A program made the translations under genes and the position numbers. From Lingula anatina (taxonomy: Eukaryota > Brachiopoda > Lingulata > Lingulida > Lingulidae): a stretch of DNA of 21,792 bases. The notes beneath the pieces are model-generated. The model made no database searches. It was given only the letters and a program-made list of their open reading frames with translations, and was not told the origin of the DNA. Of the stretch, positions 1-9,368 are shown in pieces; the first letter of the stretch is position 1, and every line of letters starts with the position of its first letter. The stretch covers positions 88,813-110,604 of the forward strand of contig NW_019775669.1 of assembly GCF_001039355.2 (NCBI RefSeq), given 5' to 3'.

Positions 1-32
1 ACACACACACACACACACAATAACACACACAA
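1..32. repeat. (AC)n microsatellite at the 3' edge of LINE-A
   Basis: AC repeats with one interruption (AATA) at the window start. On the LINE-A strand this is a (TG)n tail beyond its 3' region, either part of the LINE tail or a pre-existing target. Confidence 0.85.
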
Positions 33-195
33 GACATTCATTATACATTAAGTAAACATGAAATATATGTAGATAGCCGGACTACATACAAAACAGTATA
101 TCACAAGCGATGCTGCACATAACAAGATACAAACATTTTACATTTTACATATAAGAAATTAGCGAAAAAGTAAAGTAAATTTATAAGTGGAGAAA

Positions 196-714
196 CTAGT
201 CAAAAATGGAATCCCAGGTTCTCCACTCTGTAAGAAAATGGCCTAATTGAAGATTTTTTTGAGAAACATATTTTTCTAATTCGAATTTTGATTTGATATA
301 TAAGAGAAGGGAAGGTAAGGTCGGCTGCATTTTTCTTTTAAAACAGGTATATATATAAAATTTGGAGACAAGAATAATGTAATTTAGAGGCTTGAAATTT
401 GTTTTGGATACTCCAAAAAGTATATTTTCATCATAGAGTGTAATTCTTTCATCAGTTTTGTTAGCAATCAAGCGTTCCATTTCAGTCCAAATGTTTCTTA
501 TTCGACAACAATTTAAAAATACATGTCGCAAATCTTCCCTCTCCGCTCCACAGATAAAGCGTTTCTCTGACACCTCAATACCGAATCTTTTCAGGTATGA
601 CCTAACTGGTAAGATTCTAAAAATTATTCTGAAGTTTTTTTCTCTCGTGTAACATAGAAACAATTCTCGTAAACATACTTCCAAGTGATATTTATATTTA
701 GATCTAGGTTCCAT
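196..714 (-). pseudogene. LINE-A fragment: C-terminal Cys/His domain
   Basis: Last part of LINE-A ORF2. From YTREKNFRIIFRIL it continues the preceding fragment in a new frame. It includes FICGAEREDLRHVFLNCC, with C55, H64, C69 and C70 of this fragment spaced like the zinc-knuckle-like ending of many LINE ORF2 proteins. It ends with TAG at 196-198. The start reported for this frame lies inside the previous fragment, so the fragment really begins near 641. Confidence 0.8.
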
Positions 715-1406
715 TTCCTTTCGTGTACCAAGTTTTCAGGAGTTTCACTCATGAGAACCTGATAGAAATCTTTACACCCATTTCGACTCTTTATAAGTAG
801 CTGAACCGACTGAGGAATATAAGGAAATAAAATTTCCTCAAAAATTTCTTCATTGTTCTTTTCTTTTAGCCTACATTTTAAACTGTTACGTATTCCAAAA
901 AAATTTAGATCACATACTCTTTGAAATCCAAATTTCCTTTCCAGTTCAGCTTTGGTTAAAAATTTTCCTTCGTTGAAAAGATCGCCAATTATTCTTATAC
1001 CCTTATTGTACCATTTTTTGTCCAATATTGATACCCCACCCAATTTTACTTTACTATTATACCACAGAGGTTCAAGAGCAATATTGCTATTCATGTCTTC
1101 TATACCGTATGTTAAAACTTTCCAGGAAATAATGACATCTCTCCAAAACCTGTTATTGCAATTGCGTAAGAGCATATCTAAATAATCATTTCCATAGTCA
1201 AGTATATTCCAAATAGATTGTAAATCAAAGGTGCTCTGGAGAATAGTGTTATAAACGTTATTTTTAAGGTATAGTCTTCTTATCCATGTACATTTTAATG
1301 CCGTTATGAATTTACTTAAGTCTGTCATTTTTAGACCACCATATTCATAATCATTTACTATCTGACCTCTCTTTACCTTATCAATTTTGCTACCCCAATG
1401 AATTGG
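624..1406 (-). pseudogene. LINE-A fragment: RT thumb and connection region
   Basis: The frame resumes after the homopolymer at 1407-1413, reading HWGSKIDKVKRG and EYGGLKMTDL. This is the conserved W-G-x-K / G-G-L box found downstream of the palm in LINE RTs. It continues for about 250 codons with no known catalytic motif and ends where a run of seven T (635-641) breaks the frame again just after VTREK. The overlap with the next fragment around that run shows the two were one frame. Confidence 0.82.
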
Positions 1407-2494
1407 AAAAAAATGGAATTTAGTTTTTTGATGAATACTGGATCTGGATTTGGCAGAGAAATGAAAAGATGGTTCAGCATTGGGATGATAAGGGTTTTTA
1501 AGATAGTAATTCTACCAATAGGGGTACGTATTCTTCTATTCCAATGCCGAATCATACCCTCTATCTTCGGGATTTGTTTATCAAAGTTTAAAGTGACCAT
1601 ATCGTTTAAATTTACCGATAATTCTATACCTAAGAGATTAAATTGAGTCGAACCCCAATCAAGTTTCCATCTAACGTGATGAAAAACTTCCCGACTATAT
1701 TTTCTTGAGCCAATCCACACAGGTTTAGTCTTACTATTGTTGATATGGAGACCTGAAATTTTTGAGAAATAGTCTAATGTACGGAAAGATTCTAAGAAAG
1801 AAGACCTATTACCATCTTATATAAGGGTGGTGTCATCAGCATACTGGGTTATTTTAAATTCGGTGTCACCAAGTTTTATTCCGCAAATATCTTTATTATT
1901 CTTTATCATGATTGCGAGAATCTCAGCTCAAAGCAGAAAGATATAGGGAGACAAGGGGTCCCCTTGACGACAGCCCCTCGAAATTTTGAAAGGCTCCGAC
2001 AAGTGGCCGTTTTGTGTAACAGAGGCCTTGCTATCGTAATTAAGGATATGAAACCACCTTTTTATAGTTTCCCCAAAATTAAAAAAGTCTAAAACTTTAT
2101 CAATAAAGCCCCAATCTACAGAATCAAAAGCCTTTTCAAAATCGATAAGAATTAGTAAAGCAGGAATATTTTTCTTTTCTGCGATATGCATTAGATCATA
2201 AATTAATCTTGCAATAAACCCGGACTGAGAATTAGAAATAATTTTATCAAGATAGAGTTTCATTCTTTCCGCTATACAGCCCGAGATCATCTTGTAAATA
2301 ACATTTAAAAGGGTTATAGGCCTCCAATTTTTTATAAATTTTCTGGTTTTATCGGCTTTTGGAATACAGGTTATAATCCCAAGATTTTGACTCGCCATCA
2401 TTTTCTCATTGATGAAAATTTCATTAACTGCTCTAATTATAAAACTATGTAAATCATTCCAAAAAAAAATTATAAAACTCTGCAGTAAAGCCAT
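1407..2494 (-). pseudogene. LINE-A fragment: reverse transcriptase palm, with two in-frame stops
   Basis: This frame holds the catalytic core of the RT. Motifs in order are WRPITLLN, SGFI, LIDFEKAFDS (catalytic Asp codon 2141-2143), SRGCRQGDPLSP and QYADDTT (Asp-Asp at about 1832-1843). A TGA at 1928-1930 replaces the residue that follows PYIFLL, where Cys is common, and a TAA at 1817-1819 sits six codons after the YADD motif. Beyond the stops the same frame continues through SGLHINNSKTK, the LLGIEL box and TPIGRITILK to 1407, where a run of seven A carries a second frameshift. All three catalytic aspartates remain, so the damage may be recent. Confidence 0.9.
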
Positions 2495-3404
2495 CAGATC
2501 CAGGCGATTTGTTATTTTTCATTTTTTTCAGCACCCTCAAAAGTTCCTTTGAGGTAATTTCGGTTTGTAAATATTTCTTATCAGGCTCGCTTAATTTGGG
2601 GACATCTAAATTTGCAAAAATTAATTCTAGGTCTACCTCTTCTAATTGATTAATTTTTGCCGAGTAAAGGCCTTCGTAAAATAACTTTGCTTCATTTAGT
2701 ATAAGTTTTTGATCAAATATTGTTGTTCCGTCCGGTAGTTCTAAATTCTGAATAGTTTTATTGACATAATTTCTGGATTCAAGTGAACAGAAATATTTAG
2801 TAGGCTTCTCTCCTTCCTCCATCCATCTGCATTTTGCTCGGACGAGGACTCCTTTTAGTTTTTCTTGTCTGATATTTTTCAACGCCTCCCTCTTAGCCTC
2901 AAGTTCGTCCAAAGAATTTTCATTTGGGTGGTTCATTTCCATTACATTAATTTCTCTTTCTAGTTCTAATTCTTGCCTGTCCCTTTGTTTTTTCTTGAAA
3001 GAGGAATGGGAAATTGTCATTCCTCTAATTTCCATTAAAAGCATTTCTAAAAATAAGGAGTCATCAATCGTGAAAGATATTTGTTCGTTTGGAATTTCTG
3101 TAATATTTTCTTCGGCGTACACTGGAACTGCATATTGTACTTTTGTTCTCTTAATTATGTCCTTCACTTTACTCACATATTCCTCATCTTTTAAGAGGGA
3201 ACTGTTAAAAACCCAAGTGCCTTTGCCCTTAATAAATTTATTAAGCTTTAATTCTAAAATTACGGGTGAATGATCAGATCGGTATGATGCTTTAATAAAA
3301 ATATTAGAAACTGAATTTTGAAGGTAATCCGCAATTAAAAAGAAATCTAGTCTAGCCTGCCTTCTGGGATTCCTTCTTCTCCATGTGAATCTCCTCTCGT
3401 CTGG
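2454..3404 (-). pseudogene. LINE-A fragment: endonuclease C-terminus and start of reverse transcriptase
   Basis: An open frame (same frame from 3404 to the TGA near 2454) encodes the last part of the endonuclease, including RRFTWRRR, ARLDFFL and the SDHSPV motif at 3261-3278. In APE-type nucleases the His of that motif is catalytic. It runs on into the linker and the fingers of the RT, with WMEEGEKPTKYF and NNKSPGSDG, both typical of non-LTR RTs. There is no natural start codon; the protein is entered mid-domain because the element is truncated. The frame is lost at a run of nine A (2461-2469), where one extra base explains the shift into the next fragment. Confidence 0.88.
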
Positions 3405-3611
3405 GACCCGGGTTAAGTTGACCCCCCATCAAGTCTTTTTAATAAAGTTACTTTAAGATGCTAAAATCTTTTATTTGGACTCACTGTCGACGCTTTCTTA
3501 GCACTATTGGATACGATCACTTTACAAGATGATGTGATCAATTCTTTTACCCCATAGTTACTTTGTTATAAATTGATGGGGGGGGGGGGGGCAACTTACC
3601 CCGGGGTCCAA
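3402..3611. mobile_element. Inverted-repeat element (MITE-like) with a G14 run
   Basis: About 210 bp bounded by imperfect inverted repeats: left 3402-3432 (TGGGACCCGGGTTAAGTTG...CATCAA) and right 3573-3611 (TTGATG, G14 at 3578-3591, CAACTTACCCCGGGGTCCAA). The interior is AT-rich and non-coding. Reading outward on the right, the motif CCGGGG-x-AAGTTG-x-CCC is doubled, giving two about 17-bp units. I find no clear target-site duplication. The left end coincides with the truncated end of LINE-A. Confidence 0.65.
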
Positions 3612-3632
3612 CTAGCCCCGGTTTCCCTATAC

Positions 3633-3782
3633 TGTACATGCCGGTGACAACATGATGCCTAGAGACGGCGGGATATGAGAACATCCTACCTCGCTTTGTT
3701 CTGGTATTGTACATGGCAGTGATAACAACACGCTACCGAGACGGTGGATTATGGGGACATCCTCCCTCAGTCTGTGTCCACA
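3633..3782. repeat. Two-copy 75-bp tandem duplication
   Basis: Both copies begin TGTACATG (3633 and 3708) and share GCCGGTGACAAC / GGCAGTGATAAC, GAGACGGCGGGATATG / GAGACGGTGGATTATG and ACATCCT-CCTC. They have diverged by roughly a quarter of positions. The array lies between the MITE and the 3' end of the amine oxidase gene. Confidence 0.75.
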
Positions 3783-3805
3783 TGTTTAAATCTAACTGCA
3801 ATATA

Positions 3806-3811
3806 TTTAAT
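3806..3811 (-). terminator. Possible poly(A) signal (ATTAAA) for the amine oxidase gene
   Basis: ATTAAA on the minus strand lies about 20 bases past the TAA stop. It is a common variant of AATAAA. A canonical AATAAA also exists further on at 3469-3474, inside the neighbouring MITE. Which one is used cannot be told from sequence. Confidence 0.35.
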
Positions 3812-3830
3812 AATAAAATACCTTCTTAGA

Positions 3831-5018
3831 TTAATCTTCAGGACGAATAACGATAGCGTCTTGTGACGTCAAAGTAGGGTCTTCATCGAAATAATTAAGT
3901 GGCGCGAGGACCACAGAGAGCTGTTTTCCTGGTGTTGTGGTTACAGGGATGTCCTCCATGACAGGGATATGTTGAAGACCGAGAGAGACCCAGGCCACGA
4001 GGTCCCGATCCACGATATTCTCGTTATCGCTGTAAAACTTCTCAAACTTTCGGACAGGACAGTAGGGCTCCGCTTGTCCGTAGAGCGAAGCTGTGGTATC
4101 TTCGTTATCTTTGAATTTCGTAACAGCAACCTGATAACGTGACCACGAAAAACCATTCTCTGCCTGCCACCCCTCAGGTAGCAACTGCTTAGAGAAACTG
4201 TTTGAGAAGATACGATAGCCCTTTGGATAGCCGACCGAGTTGTACGCTTTCTGGTTACATATGACGTAGTATTTTGGTTCTTCAAATATATAACTCACCA
4301 GAGCTTCCTTCTCTGTCTTGCGCAGAGTTCGATTCATTTTGGTCTGATACCACCGTTTTCCCGGAGCCAGTGGATTGGTTCTGTTCTCCAGTGTGATATC
4401 CCAGGTCTCAAAACGGTTCAGCTGCCCGCGTATATCGAGATCAAATTTGAAATTGAACAGGTGGTGGTGTAAGTTGGCCAAAATACCGAATTCTCGATTG
4501 ATGAAATTTCCATATGGCGACTCCGCTTCGCCAGGCGACCAGTTCCACGGCTGCACGTAGCCAGTAGCGGCCACCCTGGTCTCCATCACACCGTTAGGGT
4601 GAAACACAAAGTCAAATATATAATCATAGTTCCATAAAGTTGGTATCCCACGTAGTATCATAACAGATCCGGGCATGTTGTACTTATACAGATATTTTGG
4701 GTTGTCAGAACCGTAGAAATTAACGGACGTGTGCCGGCTGATGGGCAGGGCGGTGTTGTGTTCAAACAGGCAGAGGGCATCGTGGAAAACCTGTGCGGTT
4801 CCTGTGCCGGAGTCAAAAAATGTGTTGTTGAAATAAAGTGCATTGTCGGGGCAATCGTAGCCCCTAAGAAGCGGTCGGTGGCGTGCTCCGATGGACCATG
4901 ACGCGTCGTGCAGATTGGCCTGTAGACCTTCCGGCTCCTTCCCGGAGTACAGCACAATAATATCCGCCATGCTTACCTCGTACGCAATCCTCTCATCCTT
5001 GTACCGCATATCCATTAC
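3831..5018 (-). CDS. AOC: Copper-containing primary amine oxidase, exon 2 (catalytic domain)
   Basis: Second coding exon, residues 361-755 plus a TAA stop. It joins exon 1 in phase 0, and the joint reads GLQ|VMDMR, matching the family's GLQV.N.R region. It carries the whole catalytic domain. In spliced numbering: Tyr384 and the catalytic base Asp398 (14 residues apart, as in E. coli and human enzymes); the topaquinone precursor Tyr491 in NYDY (codon 4626-4628); copper ligands His544 and His546 (HHH, codons 4467-4469 and 4461-4463) and His710 in the LQHIP motif (codon 3969-3971). Cys416 and Cys443 match the conserved disulfide pair. N-x-T sequons occur in NNT and two NRT sites. The C-terminus stops soon after the DEDPTL motif, so the Cys-bearing tail of vertebrate AOC3 is absent. 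A minus-strand ATTAAA at 3806-3811 may be the poly(A) signal. Function by homology is near certain; substrate is unknown. Confidence 0.95.
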   Translation of the reverse strand, partial: VMDMRYKDERIAYEVSMADIIVLYSGKEPEGLQANLHDASWSIGARHRPLLRGYDCPDNALYFNNTFFDSGTGTAQVFHDALCLFEHNTALPISRHTSVNFYGSDNPKYLYKYNMPGSVMILRGIPTLWNYDYIFDFVFHPNGVMETRVAATGYVQPWNWSPGEAESPYGNFINREFGILANLHHHLFNFKFDLDIRGQLNRFETWDITLENRTNPLAPGKRWYQTKMNRTLRKTEKEALVSYIFEEPKYYVICNQKAYNSVGYPKGYRIFSNSFSKQLLPEGWQAENGFSWSRYQVAVTKFKDNEDTTASLYGQAEPYCPVRKFEKFYSDNENIVDRDLVAWVSLGLQHIPVMEDIPVTTTPGKQLSVVLAPLNYFDEDPTLTSQDAIVIRPED

Positions 5019-5236
5019 CTAGTGGAACAATATATTTCACTCCATGTTAAACATTTGTATTCAAGGGCTGCATTTACAAAAGAAGACAGTTTACGCATAA
5101 ACTTCTACTGGTTCAACACAAGAAGCAGACCGATATAAAAACAAAACGTTTTCACAACTGCTGAAAAAAAAACACAGAGAAATGGCATTAAAGTAAGTGA
5201 TAAATGACATAAAATAAATAACCAAGGCACACCTAC
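5019..5236 (-). other. Intron of the amine oxidase gene
   Basis: A 218-bp phase-0 intron. On the minus strand it begins GTAGGT directly after CTTCAG and ends TTGTTCCACTAG before GTAATG. Reading through the donor gives a hydrophobic, non-family extension that stops at 5105, whereas splicing restores the family alignment across the joint. This fixes both boundaries with good confidence. Confidence 0.9.
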
Positions 5237-6316
5237 CTGAAGCCCCGTAACAGCTCTCAGTCTGAAGTTAAACTCCCAATCCAGGTATTTCACCTTCTGT
5301 CCATCCACAGTGAACCGCCTTCCGTCTGGCTCGGTTTGCTTGGGTAGTTTCTTCCAGTTAGCCTCTCTCTCTCCTCGAAGGTCGGGAGACCCATACGTGG
5401 GTCCTGTCGGAGGATATCCGTAGACGCGTTTCTTGATGCTGCCGTTGTTGTAAGCAATCAGTAACTCTTGGGCAGTGTGGAATGAATTTTCTTCATAATA
5501 AAGTTTAGTGAGCTTAAACTTGGACGGGTCGTTACCATTACAATTAACTAAAAGAGCAAGAGACATAGGCCACAGATAGTAGCCGTCTAATTTAGCACGG
5601 AATCCCCGTACGTACATTTGCCTGTCCCCTGCAACAAGACCCTTGGCAGCATATACGAAGAAAATACATCTGTCAGTACAGTTGTGGTACCAATAACCGT
5701 ATGTCGCTTTAAGTACAGGGTATAGAGTTAGCATCACCGGGCCAACTAGCCTTTTATCTATTTCATTAGTTTCTGGGTCGGTGTCAGGTCTAGAGTTCCA
5801 GGGAATGGGGCCAGGCCGTTGTACTGGGTTGATATACCGCGTGTAACCACTCACTTTAGGGATTGGGAACACAAGAAATTCTTCAACTCGTGGAGTTGTT
5901 TTTTCCCCCATAAAGCAAGTCACGCGTGCTGAACGCACGGGCAAAGTGTGGTCACTGTCTAAGTGTTCTAATACATCCTTTTTACTGGGCAAGACGGACT
6001 CTATTAGATATATATAGTTAGACGACACAGTGGCCTGGTCAATTGGCACTAGATTCAGTTCTGGTTGGTTAAACATGAAATTTCGTATTTCTATGATTTC
6101 TTCCTCCGTGAGAGTGTCAAATACTGATTTTGTTGGAGTTGTCGGAGACTTATAGGTGGATACAACCTTTGTTTCTTCCTGCTGTGTCTTCCCTCTCGCA
6201 GATTCTGCCACCAATTCTTTCAGTTGAATTGTTAATACAGTTACAGCAATAAGTAACGCAATGCTGACGATGGAGAGTAACACTGTGCATCCTTTCCATA
6301 AACCGGAACTCTTCAT
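5237..6316 (-). CDS. AOC: Copper-containing primary amine oxidase, exon 1 (membrane anchor, N2 and N3 domains)
   Basis: First coding exon of a membrane copper amine oxidase (AOC3/VAP-1-like), encoding residues 1-360 of a predicted 755. The family oxidises primary amines to aldehydes with release of hydrogen peroxide and ammonia. Residues about 9-31 form one hydrophobic helix behind a short basic N-terminus (MKSSGLWKG), as in type II anchored cell-surface members. Residues about 66-155 resemble the N2 domain and about 170-300 the N3 domain. N-glycosylation sequons are visible at N212 (NCT) and N291 (NGS). The ATG at 6316 is chosen because an in-frame TAA lies nine bases upstream (6323-6325) and a purine is at -3. 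The exon is exactly 360 codons and ends CTTCAG|GTAGGT, a good donor in phase 0. A CAG acceptor at 6334-6336 after a pyrimidine-rich stretch hints at an upstream non-coding exon. Confidence 0.93.
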
Positions 6317-6333
6317 TGCGAGTTAATTTTGAC

Positions 6334-6837
6334 CTGGAATAGGGAAATATTTGGATTATTACAGAAAAATAACAACGGACATTATTTAAAAACGAGTGTG
6401 GTTAATTAGGATGGTATGCTTGTCACTCTCAGATTCCTTTCCAATCCGTGCGAGTTTCTTTATTTTTAAATATGCACATTTATCAAACCGTGTCTTAAAA
6501 TTAAGAGTGCATTCAAAACAAAAGACTGCTGACTAACTGCTCGGTTGACTAAATATGGCCGACCCCACTTAAAAGCAAGCCTTTTAATGTTTTATGGTCT
6601 GCCCGCCTCGACACGTACGTTCCATTTTACGAATTAAAGCTTGGGTCCGAAGTTTCATATGCTCTGTCCCTGCAGCGACGGCGTGTGTAGAGGCAGTAAA
6701 ACCTGCAGGAGGCCAGCGGTATCGCTTGTCCATATCTGTTAGCCGGCGGATTAACTTGCTCTGTTTACCATGACTCCATAAAAGAAGTTGTGATGTAGAT
6801 TTTAGCTCTCACTGGCACTGTAACCCACCTCCACACA

Positions 6838-6878
<41 letters not shown>

Positions 6879-7240
6879 GAAAAGCCGGAATAGTAGTACT
6901 GTATGTAGGCATGGGAGTGATAAAATAAGCTAAAACACATAATGACATTGTACTCTAAAACAGAAAAGAAGAATGCAATGATTAAAATATTAAATCAATC
7001 AAATTCTTGAAAGTAATTACTGCCATTATTAAAAATAGTTCAATGCAACGAAGTTTATACATTACAATTCGGGTATTTTGATTTTTAAAAATTTGCAGAT
7101 CTGGGAGTTTTGAGTTTTGGAATATATATATTTTTGAGTGTGTCATAGTATATGTGAGTGTTCTTCAGTTTATGAATGCTTTTTATGAAACAATTGAACC
7201 TTCTGGAAATTCATTGGGCCGAAACTCCCGTCTTGTATCA
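6334..7240. other. Upstream region of the amine oxidase gene, no coding seen
   Basis: The stretch 6540-6830 is less AT-rich than its surroundings and could hold the promoter or a 5' non-coding exon of the minus-strand gene, but no TATA box or initiator stands out. A possible 5'UTR splice acceptor is at 6334. The rest, apart from the CA microsatellite, is plain AT-rich sequence. Confidence 0.35.
6831..6876. repeat. (CA)n microsatellite
   Basis: A near-pure CA/AC dinucleotide run of about 45 bases, interrupted once by AAA near 6840. Confidence 0.97.
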
Positions 7241-7299
7241 AGTGTTTGGTAAAAGAAGCAGCAAAGCTGTCGAAGGCACACACAAAAGGGAGAAAATAA

Positions 7300-8490
7300 T
7301 AATGTACAATATAGGCCACTGTCAATTCTGATGCAATACATTATGCTTAACTGCAACGTCAACATCAAAATTTTAATTATGTACAGCAGCCAATATCGAT
7401 GTAATGGGTAACAATCATAAGGCTTCAGGTCAATGAGAGTTCAAGTTCACCCTTTGAAAACGCCAAATTGAGAAAAATTAAAATTTCACAAAATTTGCAT
7501 AATTCAATAAAAATGATGATCCAATAGAGCTTGTTTTATACTTTGAGCTTTATGCCAATCTTAAGAATCAAACTTGTAAGTTAAAAAAAATAATTAACAC
7601 AGTTTTCTTTTCATAACATTCGCACTGGCAGAGCAGAAAGTAGTTTTTTGGTCAACTTTGTTGCAATGTAACATAATAATTTACGTTATAATTACTACCA
7701 ATTTTAATTATCTTCTTTAAATAACATGGGCATTTAGAAATTTTGATTTCCTTTTAAGTTCATGCCACAAAAATAATGCCAATATGTGAAAATGAAAATT
7801 TCACAAAAATAACTTCCAGACAAAGAAGCCAATTAGACTGCTTCTCTAACTCAGGTTGCATTTTAGTCTTATGTTTCTTTCCTGCGAGTTTAAGAATCGT
7901 AAGTAACATGGTTTTCCCCTGAATGGTCATTATTGCAGTGTCCAAAATAGGGGTTTCTTCAGTTTTGATGCGATATTACATTATGTTTAACAGCATATTG
8001 ACTATCAATATTTAATGATAAAATAAAATTATCATAGTTATTCAGAAAACGTGATTAGCAAAGGTCTTCTAGTCCATGTAGTTTCAAAGTTACATCTTGA
8101 AAATTCCAATAGGCCTATGCAAAAATTAAATCTTTACAAAATATGTATAACTTCCAAAAAGGTAAACCAATCAGACTGGTTTTCCAGTGAAGCTGTATTA
8201 GTTCTAGGTTTCTTTCCTGTAAGTCTGATAGGAGTGAGTGACACTGTTTTCCTTTAATGGTCACTTTGTCGGCAGTGCTCAAAATAGGGTTGTCTTCAAT
8301 TTTGATGCAATATTATATAAGTAGTAACAGCATGATCACCATCCTTAATTATGCGCTGCAGGTATTGTGAATATTTAGAAAATGTGACTAGCAAAGGTCT
8401 TCAGGCCCATAGAAGTTTAAAGTCACACCTCGAAAACGTCAACATACATGTACACAAACGATAACTGTACTGAAATGAGATTATTTCCAT
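7300..8490 (+). repeat. P array: four diverged tandem units of about 310-340 bp
   Basis: Each unit contains a version of CAGTG-CCAAAATAGGG, then TTTTGATGCAATATTACAT, then AACAGCAT...TTAAT, later GCAAAGGTCTTCAGG and TTACATCTTGAAAAT. Anchors fall at about 7308, 7626, 7936 and 8273, so the period is 310-340 bp. Short reading frames inside (for example 7760-7945 minus and 8051-8257 plus) are not conserved between units and are not genes. Reverse-orientation copies occur at 20345-20780. Confidence 0.7.
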
Positions 8491-8540
8491 TTTAAACACC
8501 TTTACATAAAACAGAATAATAAATTTACTTTCATTTTAAT

Positions 8541-8850
8541 ATGATCATCCAAGAAAATTGTTGAGATGGGATAGGTATCGATAGAACAATTTTAAATGTC
8601 CAATTTGCTCCATTTTGAGATTCTGGAGATAGTGAATTGAATCTAATATACTGCATTGAAGAGTTTATTGCCATTTTTGACAGTATATTACACAATGCAC
8701 GATAACAGGTTTAACATCATTTTCATTATTAGATCAATGAAAAATATTGTTAAGATGCAGGACATGTCAAGAGAACATGCACTTTAACGTATCTTATTCG
8801 TTCAATATTGAGACTGTTAACGTGCCTTAGAATTGAATCTAAAGAAAAAC
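8541..8850 (+). repeat. Q array: two units of about 185 bp
   Basis: Units start near 8552 and 8738 and share AAAA-ATTGTTGAGATG / AAAATATTGTTAAGATG, a segment like AGAACAATTTTAAATGTC, and GAATTGAATCTAA. The first unit matches the reverse complement of 20200-20345 closely. Confidence 0.65.
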
Positions 8851-8861
8851 CACTTATTTAC

Positions 8862-8884
8862 AAAAAAAAAAAAAAAAAAAAAAA
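8862..8884. repeat. Poly(A) run of 23 bases
   Basis: An uninterrupted A23 between the Q and R arrays. It could be the tail of a very short retrotransposed insert, but no body is recognisable upstream. Confidence 0.95.
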
Positions 8885-8889
8885 CTGAA

Positions 8890-9368
8890 CTGAACTGATC
8901 AAGCTTATTTTCGAACTTGATCTGTATATCTGTAACAATCAGTCCTACAGCTCTTAAAGCACAATATGACATGGTTTTCATGTCATCTGTAAATTGGTGG
9001 ATAAAATATGATGAAAATGGGAAAATAACAGCATATCTTTTGTAAAAATGGTACGATCAAGCTGATTTTCGAACTAGACCTGTATTTTAGTAAGATTGAT
9101 CACTCCTTCAGTTTCAAGCCAATATGTTTAACGGTTTCCTGTGCTTCCAGTGTTGCATGTATGCTGAAAAAAGGGGAAAAAACATAACTTTCGAAAAATG
9201 ACCCGATTTTTCGAAATCGACCTGTATTTTATGAATATTCATCAGTTCCGTGCATGTACGTTTGAAGACAAAAGGTAAAATGGCTTTCAACTTATCGTGT
9301 TATCGCTCAAATTGCACGGCGGCGACGACAGACGCAGATGTGACAGCTCTATAATAGAATCATTTGTG
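8890..9368 (+). repeat. R array: three units of about 145-160 bp ending in a GC-rich segment
   Basis: Units are marked by GATCAAGCT-ATTTTCGAACT followed by GACCTGTATTTTA, at about 8898, 9055 and 9199 (the last more diverged). The array closes with a GC-rich stretch containing GGCGGCGACGACAGACGCAG at about 9318. The same three units and the same GC-rich end occur in reverse at 16620-17110. Confidence 0.7.

Larger units (their letters stand above)
1..3404 (-). mobile_element. LINE-A: 5'-truncated APE-type non-LTR retrotransposon
   Basis: The minus strand carries, in order, the end of an apurinic-like endonuclease, a reverse transcriptase, and a C-terminal Cys/His zinc-like domain, followed by about 195 bases of 3' sequence ending in a (TG)n-type tail at the window edge. 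The first two-thirds of the endonuclease and any ORF1 are missing, as in ordinary 5' truncation. The frame is broken at three A/T homopolymers and by two stop codons, so this copy is dead as read. The order and the long spacing between RT and the zinc domain suit the L1/Tx1-like or other APE clades, but I cannot assign the clade without a tree. The 3' end may extend beyond base 1. Confidence 0.9.

Noticed and set aside
458-3273. Plus-strand frames at 458-652, 952-1185, 1398-1646 and 2995-3273
   Set aside because: They are antisense shadows of the LINE-A reading frame and show no family features.
3941-4957. Other frames inside the amine oxidase exon (3941-4285 minus, 4375-4560 plus, 4658-4957 minus)
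   Set aside because: They overlap the catalytic domain in other frames; the amine oxidase frame is fully supported by motifs.
5105-5236. Hydrophobic C-terminal extension of the exon 1 frame (43 residues to 5105)
   Set aside because: It is intron read-through after a good GTAGGT donor; splicing to 5018 restores the family alignment.
7183-8257. Frames of 61-68 codons at 7183-7368, 7760-7945 and 8051-8257
   Set aside because: They lie in or beside the P tandem units, are not kept between units, and have no recognisable domain.
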